64,000 nucleotides of DNA from Diabrotica undecimpunctata (Eukaryota > Arthropoda > Insecta > Coleoptera > Chrysomelidae): the NCBI RefSeq assembly GCF_040954645.1, contig NC_092806.1, positions 115,984,458 through 116,048,457 on the forward strand, read 5' to 3'. Below the pieces are notes generated by a model. It saw only the letters and a program-made list of their open reading frames with translations. It was not told the origin of the DNA and did no database searches. Both the position numbers and the translations under genes were made by a program. Position 1 is the stretch's first letter. Each line of letters opens with the position of its first letter. Of the stretch, positions 1 to 9,594 are shown in pieces.

Positions 1-1029
1 TACTAGAACTTCCAGCCAGGAAGGTTGTTATGGACATAGATCTTTCCGGAATCAAACAAGAGGTGGCACAAAAGATATCGTTTGGTCACAGTGCAAGAGG
101 TTTCTATACGAATTCTCCTGCCAGTCTTAACAGTAACAATCTAAAGAACTTGGTTTTTAGAGGGTTATAGAATAACTGAAAAATCAAAAGACATTGACTG
201 AAAAGTTGATTGACTGATTAATCATATCCTCAAATGTAGATCTACGAAATAACAAGAGTTGATGCTTATCTTATTTGATGGGCTTAATAGTAAATAAGTA
301 TGGGAAGAACAATAGGAAAAGCATGTATCCAAACAAGAAAACTGTGTATAGAAAACAAGACTACTATGTACTGAGTACGGAACGAAGAAATCAGAAATAT
401 GTGAAAAGGATGAGCTTAGATTGGGAAAAAGTACTTGGTGAAGTAGACGCATGGTTATCTCTAGTTAATCTCTAGTTATCTTTGTCTAATAACTATTCGA
501 AGTTAAGATGATCTAAGTTGGTTTTCTTTTCTGAATATGACTATAACTAGTTTAATAAGAATTGTTGTCACTTTTATCGAGTATAGCACCTTATATTTTC
601 GAAAATGAATCACAGACTAGTGCCTTACCTATAATTCAGATAAATAAAGATGACTTTATAACTACGAACACTAAGGGAGGTAGTTTTCAGTTTAGTCCTA
701 GGAGAAAAATAGAATAGCAATTTACACCTCCAAAAGTGCCTAGTTGCAATTTAAAGAATTGCAGCCTATTTAATTATGAGATTTCAAATGCTAAAAGATC
801 AGTCGATTTCATCAACTACTTGGACCGTCTTCTTTGTTGGCCAAGAAGAAAGATAACTATTTTTAAATCAAGATAAATGATCCAATTGTGCTCCTGATAT
901 ATTAAATATTTAATTAGTGTTTTATATCATTAAACTCCTCTCGTATATGCACTGAATCTACCTATTAGACCTATTGAAATCGATGCATACATATTGATTG
1001 TATCGTACGATGTGACACCTATATTTCGC
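1..1029. other. No gene recognised
   Basis: AT-rich sequence. Open frames of 60-76 codons on both strands have no recognisable domain. The left edge may continue a repeat outside the window, but nothing supports a call. Confidence 0.5.
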
Positions 1030-1592
1030 AAAACACCTAAAATATGGTGGCAGTAAACAAACTGGTTATTTTCTGAAAAGAGAGGTAAATGCCCTCATGT
1101 TTTTTCCGGAAAGATGAAATTTTGTCAAGTCAAGTAGATTATTTTCTTGTAATCTGGGTGCTAGTAAGCGCTTTTTTTGAGAGGGTCAAATGACGCAAGA
1201 TCATTAAATTCAGCTTGACTGTACTTTTGAGAAGCTGACAATATTTCATCACATAGTTATGAGTCTTCACTTGTTAAAATGATCTCTGGAATCTCGTTGT
1301 CACTATAACCAGATGTATGAAAACCTTGAAATACTGGAACTGGGATTTGTTCAGAGTGATGAATCGGTACACATAATATTCGGATAATGGATATTGTGTC
1401 TTTTTTTCTTTCTATACCCCGTGTGTTGACCAAGCAAAAATAGCAGATACATATCATCAGTAGGTTTTCGCCACACCATAAGGACTCTGAATGGCAAACA
1501 CTTCCGTTTTCCTTTTCCAATGAGAGGAGCCCATTTCTTATCGTGATCACCCAGTGAAATGTTAAAATAGGCTTTTTATTCACGCCTAACAA
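1030..1592 (-). pseudogene. Decayed copy of a repetitive arthropod CxxC-protein family
   Basis: Reading the minus strand in two alternating frames gives segments that resemble a large uncharacterised family repeated in insect and cnidarian genomes. Seen here: a D-K-K-W-A-P-type segment near 1550, a K-R-K-C-L-P-F stretch followed by V-W-R-K-P, a C-Y-F-C-L-V-N-T pair (CxxC) near 1440, then P-H-S-E-Q-I-P-V-P-V-F-Q-G-F and an acidic S-D-N-E-I-P-E-I segment. Below 1257 another frame continues with L-C-D-E-I-L-S-A-S-Q. At least one frameshift and several stops break it, so it cannot make protein. Family membership is recalled knowledge, not a search result. The family is thought to be mobile-element associated, but no terminal repeats were seen. 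Confidence 0.5.
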
Positions 1593-2328
1593 ATTGTGTA
1601 ATATTTCGCTAATGAATAATTATATACATAGAAAGTATATAGCATCCACATACATAACAAAATATATCAGGGCTATTTAAAGAACTAAATTACTTCTTGA
1701 TGAAACCATTTTTACAAATAAAACGAACGGCTACTCATCTACTCGATTTACAAACAATACCTCCATTAAAAGTACCAACGAATATGATTCACGTCCTTAT
1801 TGCATTAGAAATGATACTGTCCTGCGCTTCTTTCCTAACAGGTGTCACGGTCTGGTACAGGGGATATTGATAGGGGATGCAGAGAGTTACTGTCACCTAT
1901 AGCATTATCAACATAACCCATCAGAACGGCCAGTGTAAACTACCAAGGGATCGAAATTGCAAACAACTAGAACCTTCTGAAAAATTTAGATTCCAAATTT
2001 TAATTCGCAGACGAAATACACCAAATTAATTACAAAACATCATGCTTCAGAACAAAAATTTGGACTAGTATTTATTAAAGTCAGTGATAGAGTCAGTTAA
2101 GAAGCTGCTTCTTTATTTATCTGGCATTTATCACAGTTACATAATTATATTAAACAAATCCGTTAGTCAACTTGTTTATGTTCCCCTACAGTGCCTGTAC
2201 TTCTTCAGGAATATCATCTAGTTCAGCTGTCTTGTTCGAATAAATCCATTCGAACATATAAAACTATTTAAAAATATTTTTAATTTAGTAATAAAAGTTA
2301 ACTCCACTTTTGATAATAATTTGCCAAC
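1593..2328. other. No gene recognised
   Basis: AT-rich stretch up to the target duplication of the Jockey copy. No domain-bearing frame seen. The 156-codon minus-strand open frame over 2218-2688 runs through a poly-T tract and is mostly the LINE 3' untranslated region. Confidence 0.5.
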
Positions 2329-2337
2329 GTTGCGAAA

Positions 2338-2340
<3 letters not shown>

Positions 2341-2377
<37 letters not shown>

Positions 2378-3825
2378 TGGCATTGACTTTCGTCATTCAG
2401 CCAGTCTCTAAAGGTTATAATATATTCCTTAAAAAAAGTATAGACAGATAAGTACAGATTATTTCTCTCAGACAAATGCACAGCGATATCCCTAAAACGA
2501 AATAGACGAATAATTAATAGAAGAACACGTCGAAGGAAAATACAAGGACACTCGCTTCTCGTCTTGGGGTCCGTCAAGACATTTATTTTAACAGACAAAC
2601 AATACTGGGCCACGGATAAGGTATTGTTACATATAGGATAAACAAAGGGTACAAGTCTAATCCTATACACGCTCATGAAAATTTTCATGAACGAGTACCA
2701 GATTTATAAAGCTATGCATGTGTCTGACAAAAATTCTATAATTAAATTATATATTGTTACAGAACCTATGGCTAACAAAGACTGTATATTATATGGAGCG
2801 TATGTATTGCATTTAGTTAATTTTGTATACAGGGAGTTTGAATGCTGAATAAATTTAGGACATTCAAAGAAGATGTGATCGAGGTCACCTAGCTTGCCGC
2901 AATGTTTGCAACTATCATCATCGATGACTTTAATTTTAAATAAATGGCATGGGTAGCATGCATGTCCAAAGCGTATTCGATTTATAGTAGTAATATATTT
3001 ACGAGGAGCTTTGAAATTCTGAAACCAGGTTGTTTGAGGTAGAGTTGGTTGTAAAGAAGTATACCTTTTAGAGTTTGTAAAACAGTAATGTTTCCATTGC
3101 TCTTTCCATCTAAGTTGCTGATTTTTTTTGAAAATCGTAGTAACATCTGATGTGTTAAGCATATATTTCAACGTAGAGCCAGTTGTTACACTCATTTTAG
3201 CCAAGTGATCTACATATTCATTGTGTTTGAGACCAATATGTGCTTTGACCCAAATAAATTTTATGTTGACTCCAGTCGATGATAAATGATACAATCGGTC
3301 TTTTATTTCAAATATGTAGGGGTTGCTAAATGTTGAGGGTAATTCAATGTTTTTTATGCTCTGCAAAACTGAAAGGCAATCTGACAGAATTAAGATATGT
3401 CTATAACAGGTGTTTTTAACATATTTTAGAGCTTCAAGTATAGCTATTGATTCCGCTGAAAAGATTGAAAATTCATATGGTAGTTTATACTTGAAATCTA
3501 CGTTTGTAGCAGGTAAAAAGTATGCGCATCCCGTCCCTTCTGTTGTTTTTGATGCGTCCGTGTATATTACTGTGGCTTCCCTATAATCCTGCAATAGAGA
3601 TATTAGAAGATTGCTACTCATAATGGTGTTCTCACTATAAGTGGGTATTATAACCTGAGTTCTATGGAATAAAGAATAGTAGTCCAAGCTTCTGTCAACC
3701 GTGTCCAATTTCTTGAAAAAAATAGGATTATTCTGTAATGCCATGCATAAAGGCGGGGAAGGTTTTTTCTCCCAATATTTGTTTGTAAGATCAGACTCGT
3801 TAAGTTGACGGACGCTTGAAAATAA
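2341..3825 (-). mobile_element. 5'-truncated Jockey-like LINE with 12-bp target-site duplication
   Basis: A minus-strand LINE copy. Its 3' end is a tract of about 36 T on the plus strand (A-tail on its own strand) at 2341-2376, followed by about 325 bp of 3' untranslated region and the RNase H end of ORF2. The 12-bp sequence GTTGCGAAATAT occurs at 2329-2340 and again at 3826-3837, immediately outside both ends, so both insertion boundaries are seen directly. The copy lacks the endonuclease and reverse transcriptase and is a typical dead-on-arrival insertion. Confidence 0.85.
2704..3825 (-). pseudogene. Jockey-like ORF2 C-terminus: RNase H and zinc-knuckle end
   Basis: An uninterrupted frame of about 374 codons running from the truncation point to the stop at 2704. 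It lacks its true start because the 5' part of ORF2 was never copied; the first ATG is at 3744. The RNase H domain begins with Y-T-D-A-S-K near 3560, has the catalytic Glu in F-S-A-E-S near 3460, a second Asp in L-S-D-C-L near 3390 and the terminal Asp in E-Y-V-D-H-L-A-K. A Cys-His cluster of the C-x2-C-x7-H-x4-C kind (C-K-H-C ... H-I-F-F-E-C) follows near 2900, as in Jockey and I-type elements. In a full element RNase H removes RNA from the cDNA hybrid. No stop interrupts the frame, so the insertion is fairly recent. Another fragment of the same type lies at 60415-60920. Confidence 0.85.
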
Positions 3826-3892
3826 GTTGCGAAATATGTAAATATAAATAACAATAGCCGTCTCTGATGATCCCTATTAAGGTTCCCGTTTA

Positions 3893-4581
3893 GTTTCCGA
3901 AAAATATAATTTAAATGGTTTTAAATATGAATAACGCACACTGTCCGGGACATAGGTCGTAACCGGTTGGTAAGGATAATGTGCATTAGATGTCCGTCGT
4001 TCTCCCCTTGTTGTTTATTTAGGAACTTGTTTGATTTTGATATAGAGTATTTAAAAAAATAATTTTCGAGGCTATTTTGTCATTTATGCATGTGTTTTTA
4101 TTGCTTTGTGACAATTAATCACGGAAGTGATAAACAATTAGGACTTTTGTATGGAAGTGATACCTCTTCTTTTTAAAAATACTTTTTGGTTTGATATGTA
4201 TGGCTTCGTTAAATGTAGTATTTTGTTTTTTAACTGAAGGTGAAATTAAATTTAAAACATATTTAAACTGAATCCTATTCATTCTAAAATAATTGTTAAA
4301 CCTATTAATTATTATTAAATTCCTATTAAAAACAGCCTCGAAAATTATTTTTTTTAAATACTCTGTATCAAAATCAAACAAAGACCTAAATAAACAACAA
4401 GGGGAAAACGACGGGTATCTAATTAACATTAACCTTACAAACCGGTTACGACTCGTTACGCAGCCGTCGGCATCAGTAAAATATTGTGTTCGAACATGCT
4501 GAACAAGTGTCTGAAACGCAATGTTCCGGACAGTGTGCGTTGTTCATATTTAAAACCATTTAAATTATATGTTTCGGAAAC
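3893..4581. mobile_element. Non-autonomous PIF/Harbinger-like inverted-repeat element
   Basis: Left arm (about 3893-4075) and right arm (about 4330-4581) are inverted copies: the left end begins GTTTCCGAAAAATATAATTT and the reverse complement of the right end GTTTCCGAAACATATAATTT. The core between them carries a remnant of transposase coding sequence on the minus strand. The 3-bp target duplication expected for Harbinger elements was not resolved with certainty. Confidence 0.65.
4115..4350 (-). pseudogene. HARBI1-like transposase N-terminal remnant
   Basis: On the minus strand the core of the inverted-repeat element reads N-Y-F-R-M-N-R-I-Q-F-K-Y-V-L-N-L-I, then S-V-K-K-Q-N-T and F-N-E-A-I. 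This is the layout of the N-terminal helical region of HARBI1/PIF transposases, in which a Y-F-R-M-x4-F-x2-[IL]-L segment is typical. Only about 70 residues remain, with none of the DDE catalytic core, so it cannot encode an active transposase. It shows the element is an internally deleted Harbinger copy. Identification is from family knowledge; the frame is visible directly. Confidence 0.55.
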
Positions 4582-4729
4582 GATATGTGCTGGAAACGCA
4601 ACGTGCACGATAATATGCCACGACCTTTAGGGTGAAATACGTATAAGCGGATACACAGACGCACTGTACGTGAAATCAAATCTTGACTGTCTTTTTCCTT
4701 TTATTCCGATATACTCTGTACGAGTACTA

Positions 4730-4892
4730 GAAACCAAATTCGCTAAGGATTTTTGCTTAGTTGAGGAGACATGTCGTGGAATGCAATTTTTAGATTCCAC
4801 ATGTCTCTATTAATATCTTTATCAACGTCTGTTTTGCCTTGCAGTTCTTAGAATGCACAGATTAAAGCAAAAATCTGAATTTGGTTTCGAAA
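4730..4892. repeat. Nested imperfect hairpin
   Basis: An outer inverted repeat (GAAACCAAATT... at about 4733-4758 against ...AATTTGGTTTC at about 4865-4892) encloses a perfect inner hairpin, AGACATGT ... ACATGTCT, near 4767-4807. No coding potential. It may be a small foldback element. Confidence 0.45.
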
Positions 4893-5040
4893 ATTAGTTT
4901 ACGGATTTTAATAGAAAATAAAATTTGTAATCAAATTAATATTGGTGGATAAAAAAACATTAAAAAGCCAAATCAACCAACATTAATGTTCAAATATAAA
5001 GAAAATATTGAAAATATTAATCAGCACATATTTCTAGGGA

Positions 5041-6115
5041 AGAAGCTGTTACACCAGTCCAACAGTTATTTTTAACATTGATATTTTTTGCTTCTGGAAA
5101 AATGATAATATCGGTAGTTGACTGATTGTTGTATCGAGGGCAACAGCTTCAATAATTAAAAATGTCTCAAACAATTGATGAAATCGTCCAAGTTGAAAAA
5201 GAGTGTTATGCATTTACAAGATGTATAGCTGCAGTTGTTTGTACTTAATACGAATTGATTCCTATGGAGGTGCAAATGCAGAAATATATCGTTCAGAAAA
5301 AGAATTTTTGCATTAAATGTCCAAAAAATTAGTCACTAGTTTAAAAATTAGTAATATTGTTACAAAATAGCTGGGTTCTGTACATGATCAAACAATGTTA
5401 AATAATAGTGGCATAAAAAAATGAAGCTTTGTTAGGTTTCTACAATTTTTTATAGTTGGTGAGTGTGGTAACAGCTTGAAATCATATTTAATGACACGGC
5501 TAGGCAAGATGTTAAAACAGAAGAAAATAATCTTTATAATGAATCTCCTATACGAACTAGGAATGTTGTGGAAAGGCAATAAGGGTATGGAAACGATGAT
5601 TTCTAATTTTTTAAAATCGAATAAGATTAAATTTGAAAGTGACTAGGAATGTAATAGTAGCAACAGCAGTACTTCATAAGATCGCCATAGAAAATAGAGT
5701 CTTGTTTCATGTAATCTAAATCAACAAGAAGACCGTTTAATTAAGGCCATAAAAACAAATTGCAATATCTCGGACATGTGATGAGAGGCGAAAGATACAA
5801 CATCTTGAGACTCATAATTCAAGGAAAAGTAGAGGGTAGGAGAAGCGTAGGAAGAAGACGCGTTTCCTGGTTGAAGAACCTGAGAGAGTGGTTTGGTTGC
5901 AGCTCAAGGCAATTGTTCAGAGCTGCTGCCTCGAAGGTCAGAATAGCCATGATGATTGCCAACCTTCGTCGCGGAGATGGCACTTAAAGAAGAGGACAAA
6001 AAGAAAAAAAAGAAGACAATTTCCCTCAATATCAAGGAAGTTTAGATAATGCAAGAAATTATTACGAATTATGTATTAGACAACATTTTGCAGAACTAGA
6101 GATTCACAATTTCTA
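5041..6115 (+). pseudogene. HARBI1-like: Decayed PIF/Harbinger transposase, interrupted by an RTE-like tail
   Basis: Fragments in several plus-strand frames follow the order of a HARBI1 transposase: a V-T-P-V-Q-Q-L-L-L-T-L segment followed by F-A-S-G-K near 5050-5095; a helix ending in V-S-Q-T-I-D-E near 5165; then Y-N-E-S-P-I-R-T-R-N-V-V-E-R near 5540-5575, a very characteristic C-terminal signature of this family; then V-A-T-A-V-L-H-K-I-A near 5655-5690; and finally A-R-N-Y-Y-E-L-C-I-R-Q-H-F-A near 6050-6090. Stops and shifts are frequent and most of the middle part (with catalytic Asp) is unreadable. Between 5757 and about 6016 a LINE tail has been inserted, splitting the last two segments. 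The enzyme would cut and paste the element; this copy is dead. Confidence 0.7.
5757..6016 (+). pseudogene. RTE-like LINE 3' end inserted in the transposase relic
   Basis: A clean 75-codon frame reads L-Q-Y-L-G-H-V-M-R-G-E-R-Y, then G-R-R-R-V-S-W-L-K-N-L-R-E-W-F and A-M-M-I-A-N-L-R. This is the C-terminal tail of a LINE whose relatives recur in this window at 26962, 33345 and 42450. It ends in an A/G-rich tail at about 5990-6016, as expected for a 3' end. The flanks on both sides are Harbinger transposase, so this insertion is the younger event. Only the extreme 3' part was copied. Confidence 0.75.
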
Positions 6116-6394
6116 AAAAAATATTTTCTATTAAACCAATTGTTTTGTTTCTGAGGTAATTTACAATGTGTAAGTTTTACATTTACTTTCACCTTTGTTA
6201 AGATAAATTTTATGGGATACTATGATGCTTATATTTCAGTAATTTGCATTTTTAAAATAATTGTACATGTATTAATCATAATTATATTAGTTCGGTAATT
6301 TTTGTACTGTGTTCTTAAATTTTGTGTATAGTTTAAATTTACTTATTTAATATAAATGACATTAAACACAACACTTTTTGTAAAGTATATTTAT

Positions 6395-6620
6395 TACAAA
6401 TGTTCTTGAGCAAAGTTTTGTTTTAATTATAATTCAATTTTTGATATTTTGATTTTTAATTCTTGTTCCTTAATATTTTTCATGATAAGCCTTTCTCTCT
6501 CTTCTTTGTCCACTTAACGATCATTCCCTTCATTTAAAACTTTAACTTCAGTTTTCGGTAATATTTTTTCTTGGTTTCTATAATTGAGTTATATTTTATA
6601 TAGTCGGATTATTTCTCAAT
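6395..6620 (-). pseudogene. Possible Myb/SANT-type second ORF of the Harbinger element
   Basis: The minus strand reads a short charged, coiled-coil-like segment (V-D-K-E-E-R-E-R-L-I-M-K, followed by I-S-K-I-E-L-Q-L-K). PIF/Harbinger elements usually carry a second, convergently oriented gene for a Myb-like DNA-binding protein with a charged helical C-terminus, and the position and orientation fit. The DNA-binding part itself was not recognised, so this is a contextual guess. Confidence 0.35.
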
Positions 6621-6739
6621 ACGTAAAAGTTCCTCTTTTTGTGAAATTTAAAGAACGACTTCCTTTTGATACAGACATAATCAATAACAATTGAAAATTT
6701 TACACCCAAATTAACATACAACAAGAAATAAGGTTAAAC

Positions 6740-7590
6740 CCTACTATTCACAATTGTTTTACAGAAAAGTTCACAAATCTCTTCATAAATAAGCCAAGAA
6801 CTGCCAAACCTTTTTACGCAAGGATTAGAAGCTATTTAAATCAATTAAACTACACATGTCAATCATCCTCAATTCGACAAACATTCAACAAACCTACAGT
6901 TAATCAAATCCGCCTTCAACGATATGCTTTACAACTACAAGGATTATACACATATATACACAGACGCATCTAAATCAAATGAAGGTACTGGTGCTGCAGT
7001 CATAACCCCAACATCGACAAATAAAAACAAACTCCCTTTAGAGTACTCCATTTACTCTGCTAAACTATATGCTCTATACCAGGCCACCCTTGCTGTCAAC
7101 GCATCCAATAATACCAATTGTATTCACAGACTCTCTAAGTTCCGTACAATCAATCCAATATGTCTACCCAACTAATCCTTTAGTCATCAAGATAAAAGAA
7201 GAAATCCACACCGCTCAACTGAATGGAAAAAACATTATGTTATTCTGGATACCGTCCCATATTGGAATTCCAGGAAATGAAGAGACAGACAATGCTGCAA
7301 AAGAAGCTGCAAGTAGTGATAGTGCGGAGTGTACTAAAACATTTACGAGTGCGGACGTAAAAGTGGCGGTTAAATATAAAGTGCGATATATGTGGGAAGA
7401 AAAGTGGAAAGTGTCATCGGTCAAGCTAAGCGATGTTAAAAAATCGATTAAACCCTGGCCCACATTACCAACAAGTCGGAAAGGCCAGGTAATATTAACG
7501 CGACTCCGACTGGGTCATACGCGATTAACTAATAGCTACGTGTTCTCCAACAAACAAGAACCAAGATGTGACAACTGTGATGAAAATTAA
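6740..7590 (+). pseudogene. Jockey-like ORF2 fragment: pre-RNase H and RNase H
   Basis: Starting at the truncation point, a frame reads F-I-N-K-P-R-T-A-K-P-F-Y and on to the RNase H domain. Y-T-D-A-S-K lies near 6960 and L-P-L-E-Y-S-I-Y-S-A near 7035; in the latter the usual catalytic Glu (S-A-E) is replaced by Lys (S-A-K), so the enzyme would be dead even without other damage. A frameshift near 7120-7140 moves the reading into another frame that continues with F-T-D-S-L-S-S-V-Q-S-I-Q, F-W-I-P-S-H-I-G-I-P-G-N-E-E-T-D and the typical L-R-L-G-H-T-R-L segment. A stop follows the C-D-N-C pair at 7590, just before the hairpin insertion. The related full-length element at 43982-49352 shows what is missing. 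Confidence 0.83.
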
Positions 7591-7668
7591 CAATCAAACA
7601 CATATTAGAGAAATGAACTTTGATAAAATTAAAGGCAGATATCGAGCACAATTTTATTAATTAAATCT

Positions 7669-7710
7669 TGCCCAAGTACTTTCGCTTTGTCTAAAGCATC
7701 ATCAGGGGCA
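7669..7710 (-). ncRNA. Hammerhead-ribozyme-like motif (left arm)
   Basis: On the minus strand, in order: UGCCC (stem I), CUGAUGA (core), one extra U, GCUUU-AGAC-AAAGC (perfect stem II), GAA, AGUACU (palindromic stem III), U (cleavage-site position), GGGCA (closes stem I). All conserved core bases of a hammerhead are present. Stem III is self-complementary, as in dimeric hammerheads of retroelements. The extra U after the core is not in the usual consensus, so activity is uncertain. Confidence 0.5.
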
Positions 7711-7733
7711 CTTTGTCAGTTTTGGGCTATCCC

Positions 7734-7775
7734 TGCCCCTGATAATGCTTTAGAAAAAGCGAAAGTACTTGGGCA
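7734..7775 (+). ncRNA. Hammerhead-like motif with a damaged core (right arm)
   Basis: Same layout as the left-arm motif, but the core reads CUGAUAA: the conserved G of CUGANGA is A. In known hammerheads this base is needed for catalysis, so this copy is predicted inactive. Stem I (UGCCC/GGGCA) and the palindromic AGUACU are intact. Confidence 0.45.
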
Positions 7776-7840
7776 AGATTTAATTAATAAAATTGTGCTC
7801 GATATCTGCCTTTAATTTTATCAAAGTTCATTTATTCGAG

Positions 7841-8100
7841 CATTCAACCTTATATCAATTTATTCGAGAAATATCCAGAATTAACGCCAAAGCGCATGTT
7901 GTACAATATACCCAAACAAACTTAGCGATATTTTAGGTCTCCAGTACAATATTTCAAACATAAAAAGTTTCTTAACCCCAATTAACGTTTTAAATGCTAT
8001 CTAAACTAACATTATAAAGTAATACAAATTATTGTTCGCTATCATTGTTTCGCTAATAGCCAATTTGGCTGATGCGATTTTGTTAAAAATCGCATAATAA
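7841..8100 (+). pseudogene. Jockey-like ORF2 end and 3' UTR, continued after the hairpin insertion
   Basis: After the inserted hairpin the sequence continues the C-terminal part of the Jockey ORF2: a frame reading A-F-N-L-I-S-I-Y, then decaying into the 3' untranslated region. The stretch from about 8040, with GCCAATTTGGCTGATGCGATTTT-like sequence and an A-rich end, resembles Jockey 3' ends. It belongs with the 6740-7590 fragment. Confidence 0.6.
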
Positions 8101-8306
8101 TAAAAAAAAGAAATAAGGTTATTTCAACAAAAAAAGCTGATAGAGACCAATTACCAACCTCCTAATTTAAACACCAAAGTTTACTTTTAAAAATGAAAAG
8201 AGCTGTAGGTATTATGAAACCACGTGTGACACTAAAGGGTACGAACATTAGTTAATGTTTAGTTTAGGTTGTTATTATGAACACTTCTCCTTTTAAAATA
8301 ATTCCA

Positions 8307-8340
8307 TATAAATATAATGTCGGATTTTTACAGTTATCAG
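8307..8340 (+). promoter_or_regulatory. Possible core promoter (TATA box and initiator)
   Basis: TATAAATA at 8307-8314 is followed by TCAGTT at 8337-8342; the A of TCA is 32 bp after the first T. This spacing fits an arthropod TATA/initiator pair. It lies upstream of, and on the same strand as, the possible signal-peptide exon at 8880-9002. Both motifs are short and could arise by chance in AT-rich DNA. Confidence 0.25.
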
Positions 8341-8879
8341 TTCAAAAATTGTATTAAAGTGCGATAAAAAGAGTTATTAAAAGATTTTAAGTTGATATTT
8401 CAGTAAAAATAGTAGTTACAGTAAACAATTGGAAGAGTCCATTTACGTGACTAGGAGTGTCCGTTATACAATAGGTATACTTTTTTAATTTTATTAAAAT
8501 CTACAAAAATAATAAATAGACTCTAGTTTAATCTACATGCCTTATTTTGTTATTTTTAAGTAGTGCTTGAGCAACTTCTTCGTTTAATATTTTGGGCACA
8601 ATTGCAGTTACAGCTTTTACTGGGTTTATATGAAATTTCTGTCAGTTATTAAAGCACATTTTTACAATATTTTTGCACCTTTGTATTTTAGTGTTTTTGT
8701 CTCATATACATCCACTTTTGTCAGACAAGTCTGAACAGACGAAACAAGTATTTAAATATTTTTAATTTAAAAGATTTTTGGCAAAAACTATAATATCAAA
8801 TGTTTTACGACAGTAAAATTTTTATGTAATAGTTGAATAAAAATATTAAAAATAGAAACACAAATTTTTATTGTTGCAG

Positions 8880-9002
8880 CAGAAAATACAGTTTTATTTC
8901 GATAGGTAAAAACTAAATTGGTTTACAAGTTGCAAGTGCGCTTTTAATTAATTTTATGGATGTTTATTTTCCTTTTTACGTTGCATTTTGTTACTTGCCA
9001 CG
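8880..9002 (+). CDS. Possible first coding exon of a secreted protein (signal peptide)
   Basis: A good splice acceptor (pyrimidine-rich, ending TTGTTGCAG) ends at 8879. The ATG at 8960 starts 14 full codons reading M-F-I-F-L-F-T-L-H-F-V-T-C-H, a short hydrophobic stretch like a signal peptide, and then meets a perfect donor GTAAGT at 9003-9008. The exon would end in phase 1, which is common for signal-peptide exons of extracellular proteins. An out-of-frame ATG lies 4 bp upstream at 8956. No downstream exon could be identified; the DNA beyond is a Copia element, so the rest may lie far away or not exist. The call rests only on the coincidence of acceptor, hydrophobic start and consensus donor. 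Confidence 0.25.
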
Positions 9003-9008
9003 GTAAGT

Positions 9009-9480
9009 ACATCGATATAATTTTAATTACTAAAAACCTTAAATTTTATGAGCTATTAAAATATTTGTTTTTAATGGAAATAAACGTTTGTAAAACCAGT
9101 TTCGACGTAGCCTATTTTCGGATATTCTTAAAATTTCCAGTTTTATGTTTAGCTGAAAAGTTTTTGATTGAGAAAGCAGGAAATCATCAAGGTGATAGAC
9201 AGAAGATGTCTTAAAACATATGGAAGATAGTACAGTTTTTTGATTAATAATTTTTCATTAATATTGATAATTTAGCCCACCGCTTGGGAAAATATTTAGA
9301 TATTAATATTTAATATTTTATATTTACTATTCACATATTATTATGATTTGATTATTAAAATATTGATATAAACTAAACAAAATTATTAGCGCCATATATC
9401 ATTTACAGAAAGTTAAGATTGGTACAATATAAACTGTCAATTGTATTCACTTTTGCAACAAAATAAAGTTAGTCTTAACT
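9009..9480. other. AT-rich spacer, no gene recognised
   Basis: No domain or element boundary was seen before the Copia long terminal repeat end. The 84-codon open frame from 8960 runs on through the predicted donor site and has no recognisable domain after it. Confidence 0.4.
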
Positions 9481-9519
9481 GTATACTCAACTGATGTGTT
9501 TCATTTACAAGTTTTAACA

Positions 9520-9537
9520 GGTTATGGTGGCCCAGAC
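9520..9537 (+). promoter_or_regulatory. Copia-type primer-binding site next to the end of a long terminal repeat
   Basis: GGTTATGGTGGCCCAGAC directly follows a sequence ending TTTTAACA at 9519. Insect Copia elements prime from an internal half of initiator tRNA-Met using GGTTATGGGCCCAG; here the site has a small insertion in the middle. It marks 9519 as the end of the 5' long terminal repeat, whose start was not found. Confidence 0.6.
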
Positions 9538-9594
9538 CATTTTTTCCGTCGGTAAATAGATAAACCTTGTATACCAGTGAGTGTTAAGTTCAAA

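Larger units (their letters stand above)
7611..7832. mobile_element. Hairpin element with hammerhead-like motifs, inserted in the Jockey copy
   Basis: Two arms of about 100 bp (7611-7710 and 7734-7832) are near-perfect inverted copies around a 23-bp spacer. The ends are AAATGAACTTTG and its complement. Flanks are TATTAGAG (7603-7610) and TATTCGAG (7833-7840), an 8-bp target duplication with one mismatch. Removing the element and one copy of the flank rejoins the zinc-knuckle coding region of the Jockey copy. Each arm contains a sequence arranged like a hammerhead ribozyme (see the separate entries). No coding capacity. Confidence 0.75.
6737..8107 (+). mobile_element. 5'-truncated Jockey-like LINE with 14-bp target-site duplication
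   Basis: The 14-bp sequence AAGAAATAAGGTTA occurs at 6723-6736 and at 8108-8121, immediately outside the two ends. The 3' end carries an A-rich tail (8102-8109, overlapping the duplication). The body encodes the region just before RNase H, RNase H itself and the zinc-binding end. It is split by a 222-bp hairpin element at 7611-7832. Confidence 0.87.

Noticed and set aside
2218..2688. 156-codon minus-strand open frame as a gene
   Set aside because: It runs through the poly-T tract and the 3' untranslated region of the Jockey copy, with a run of Lys codons from the A-tail.
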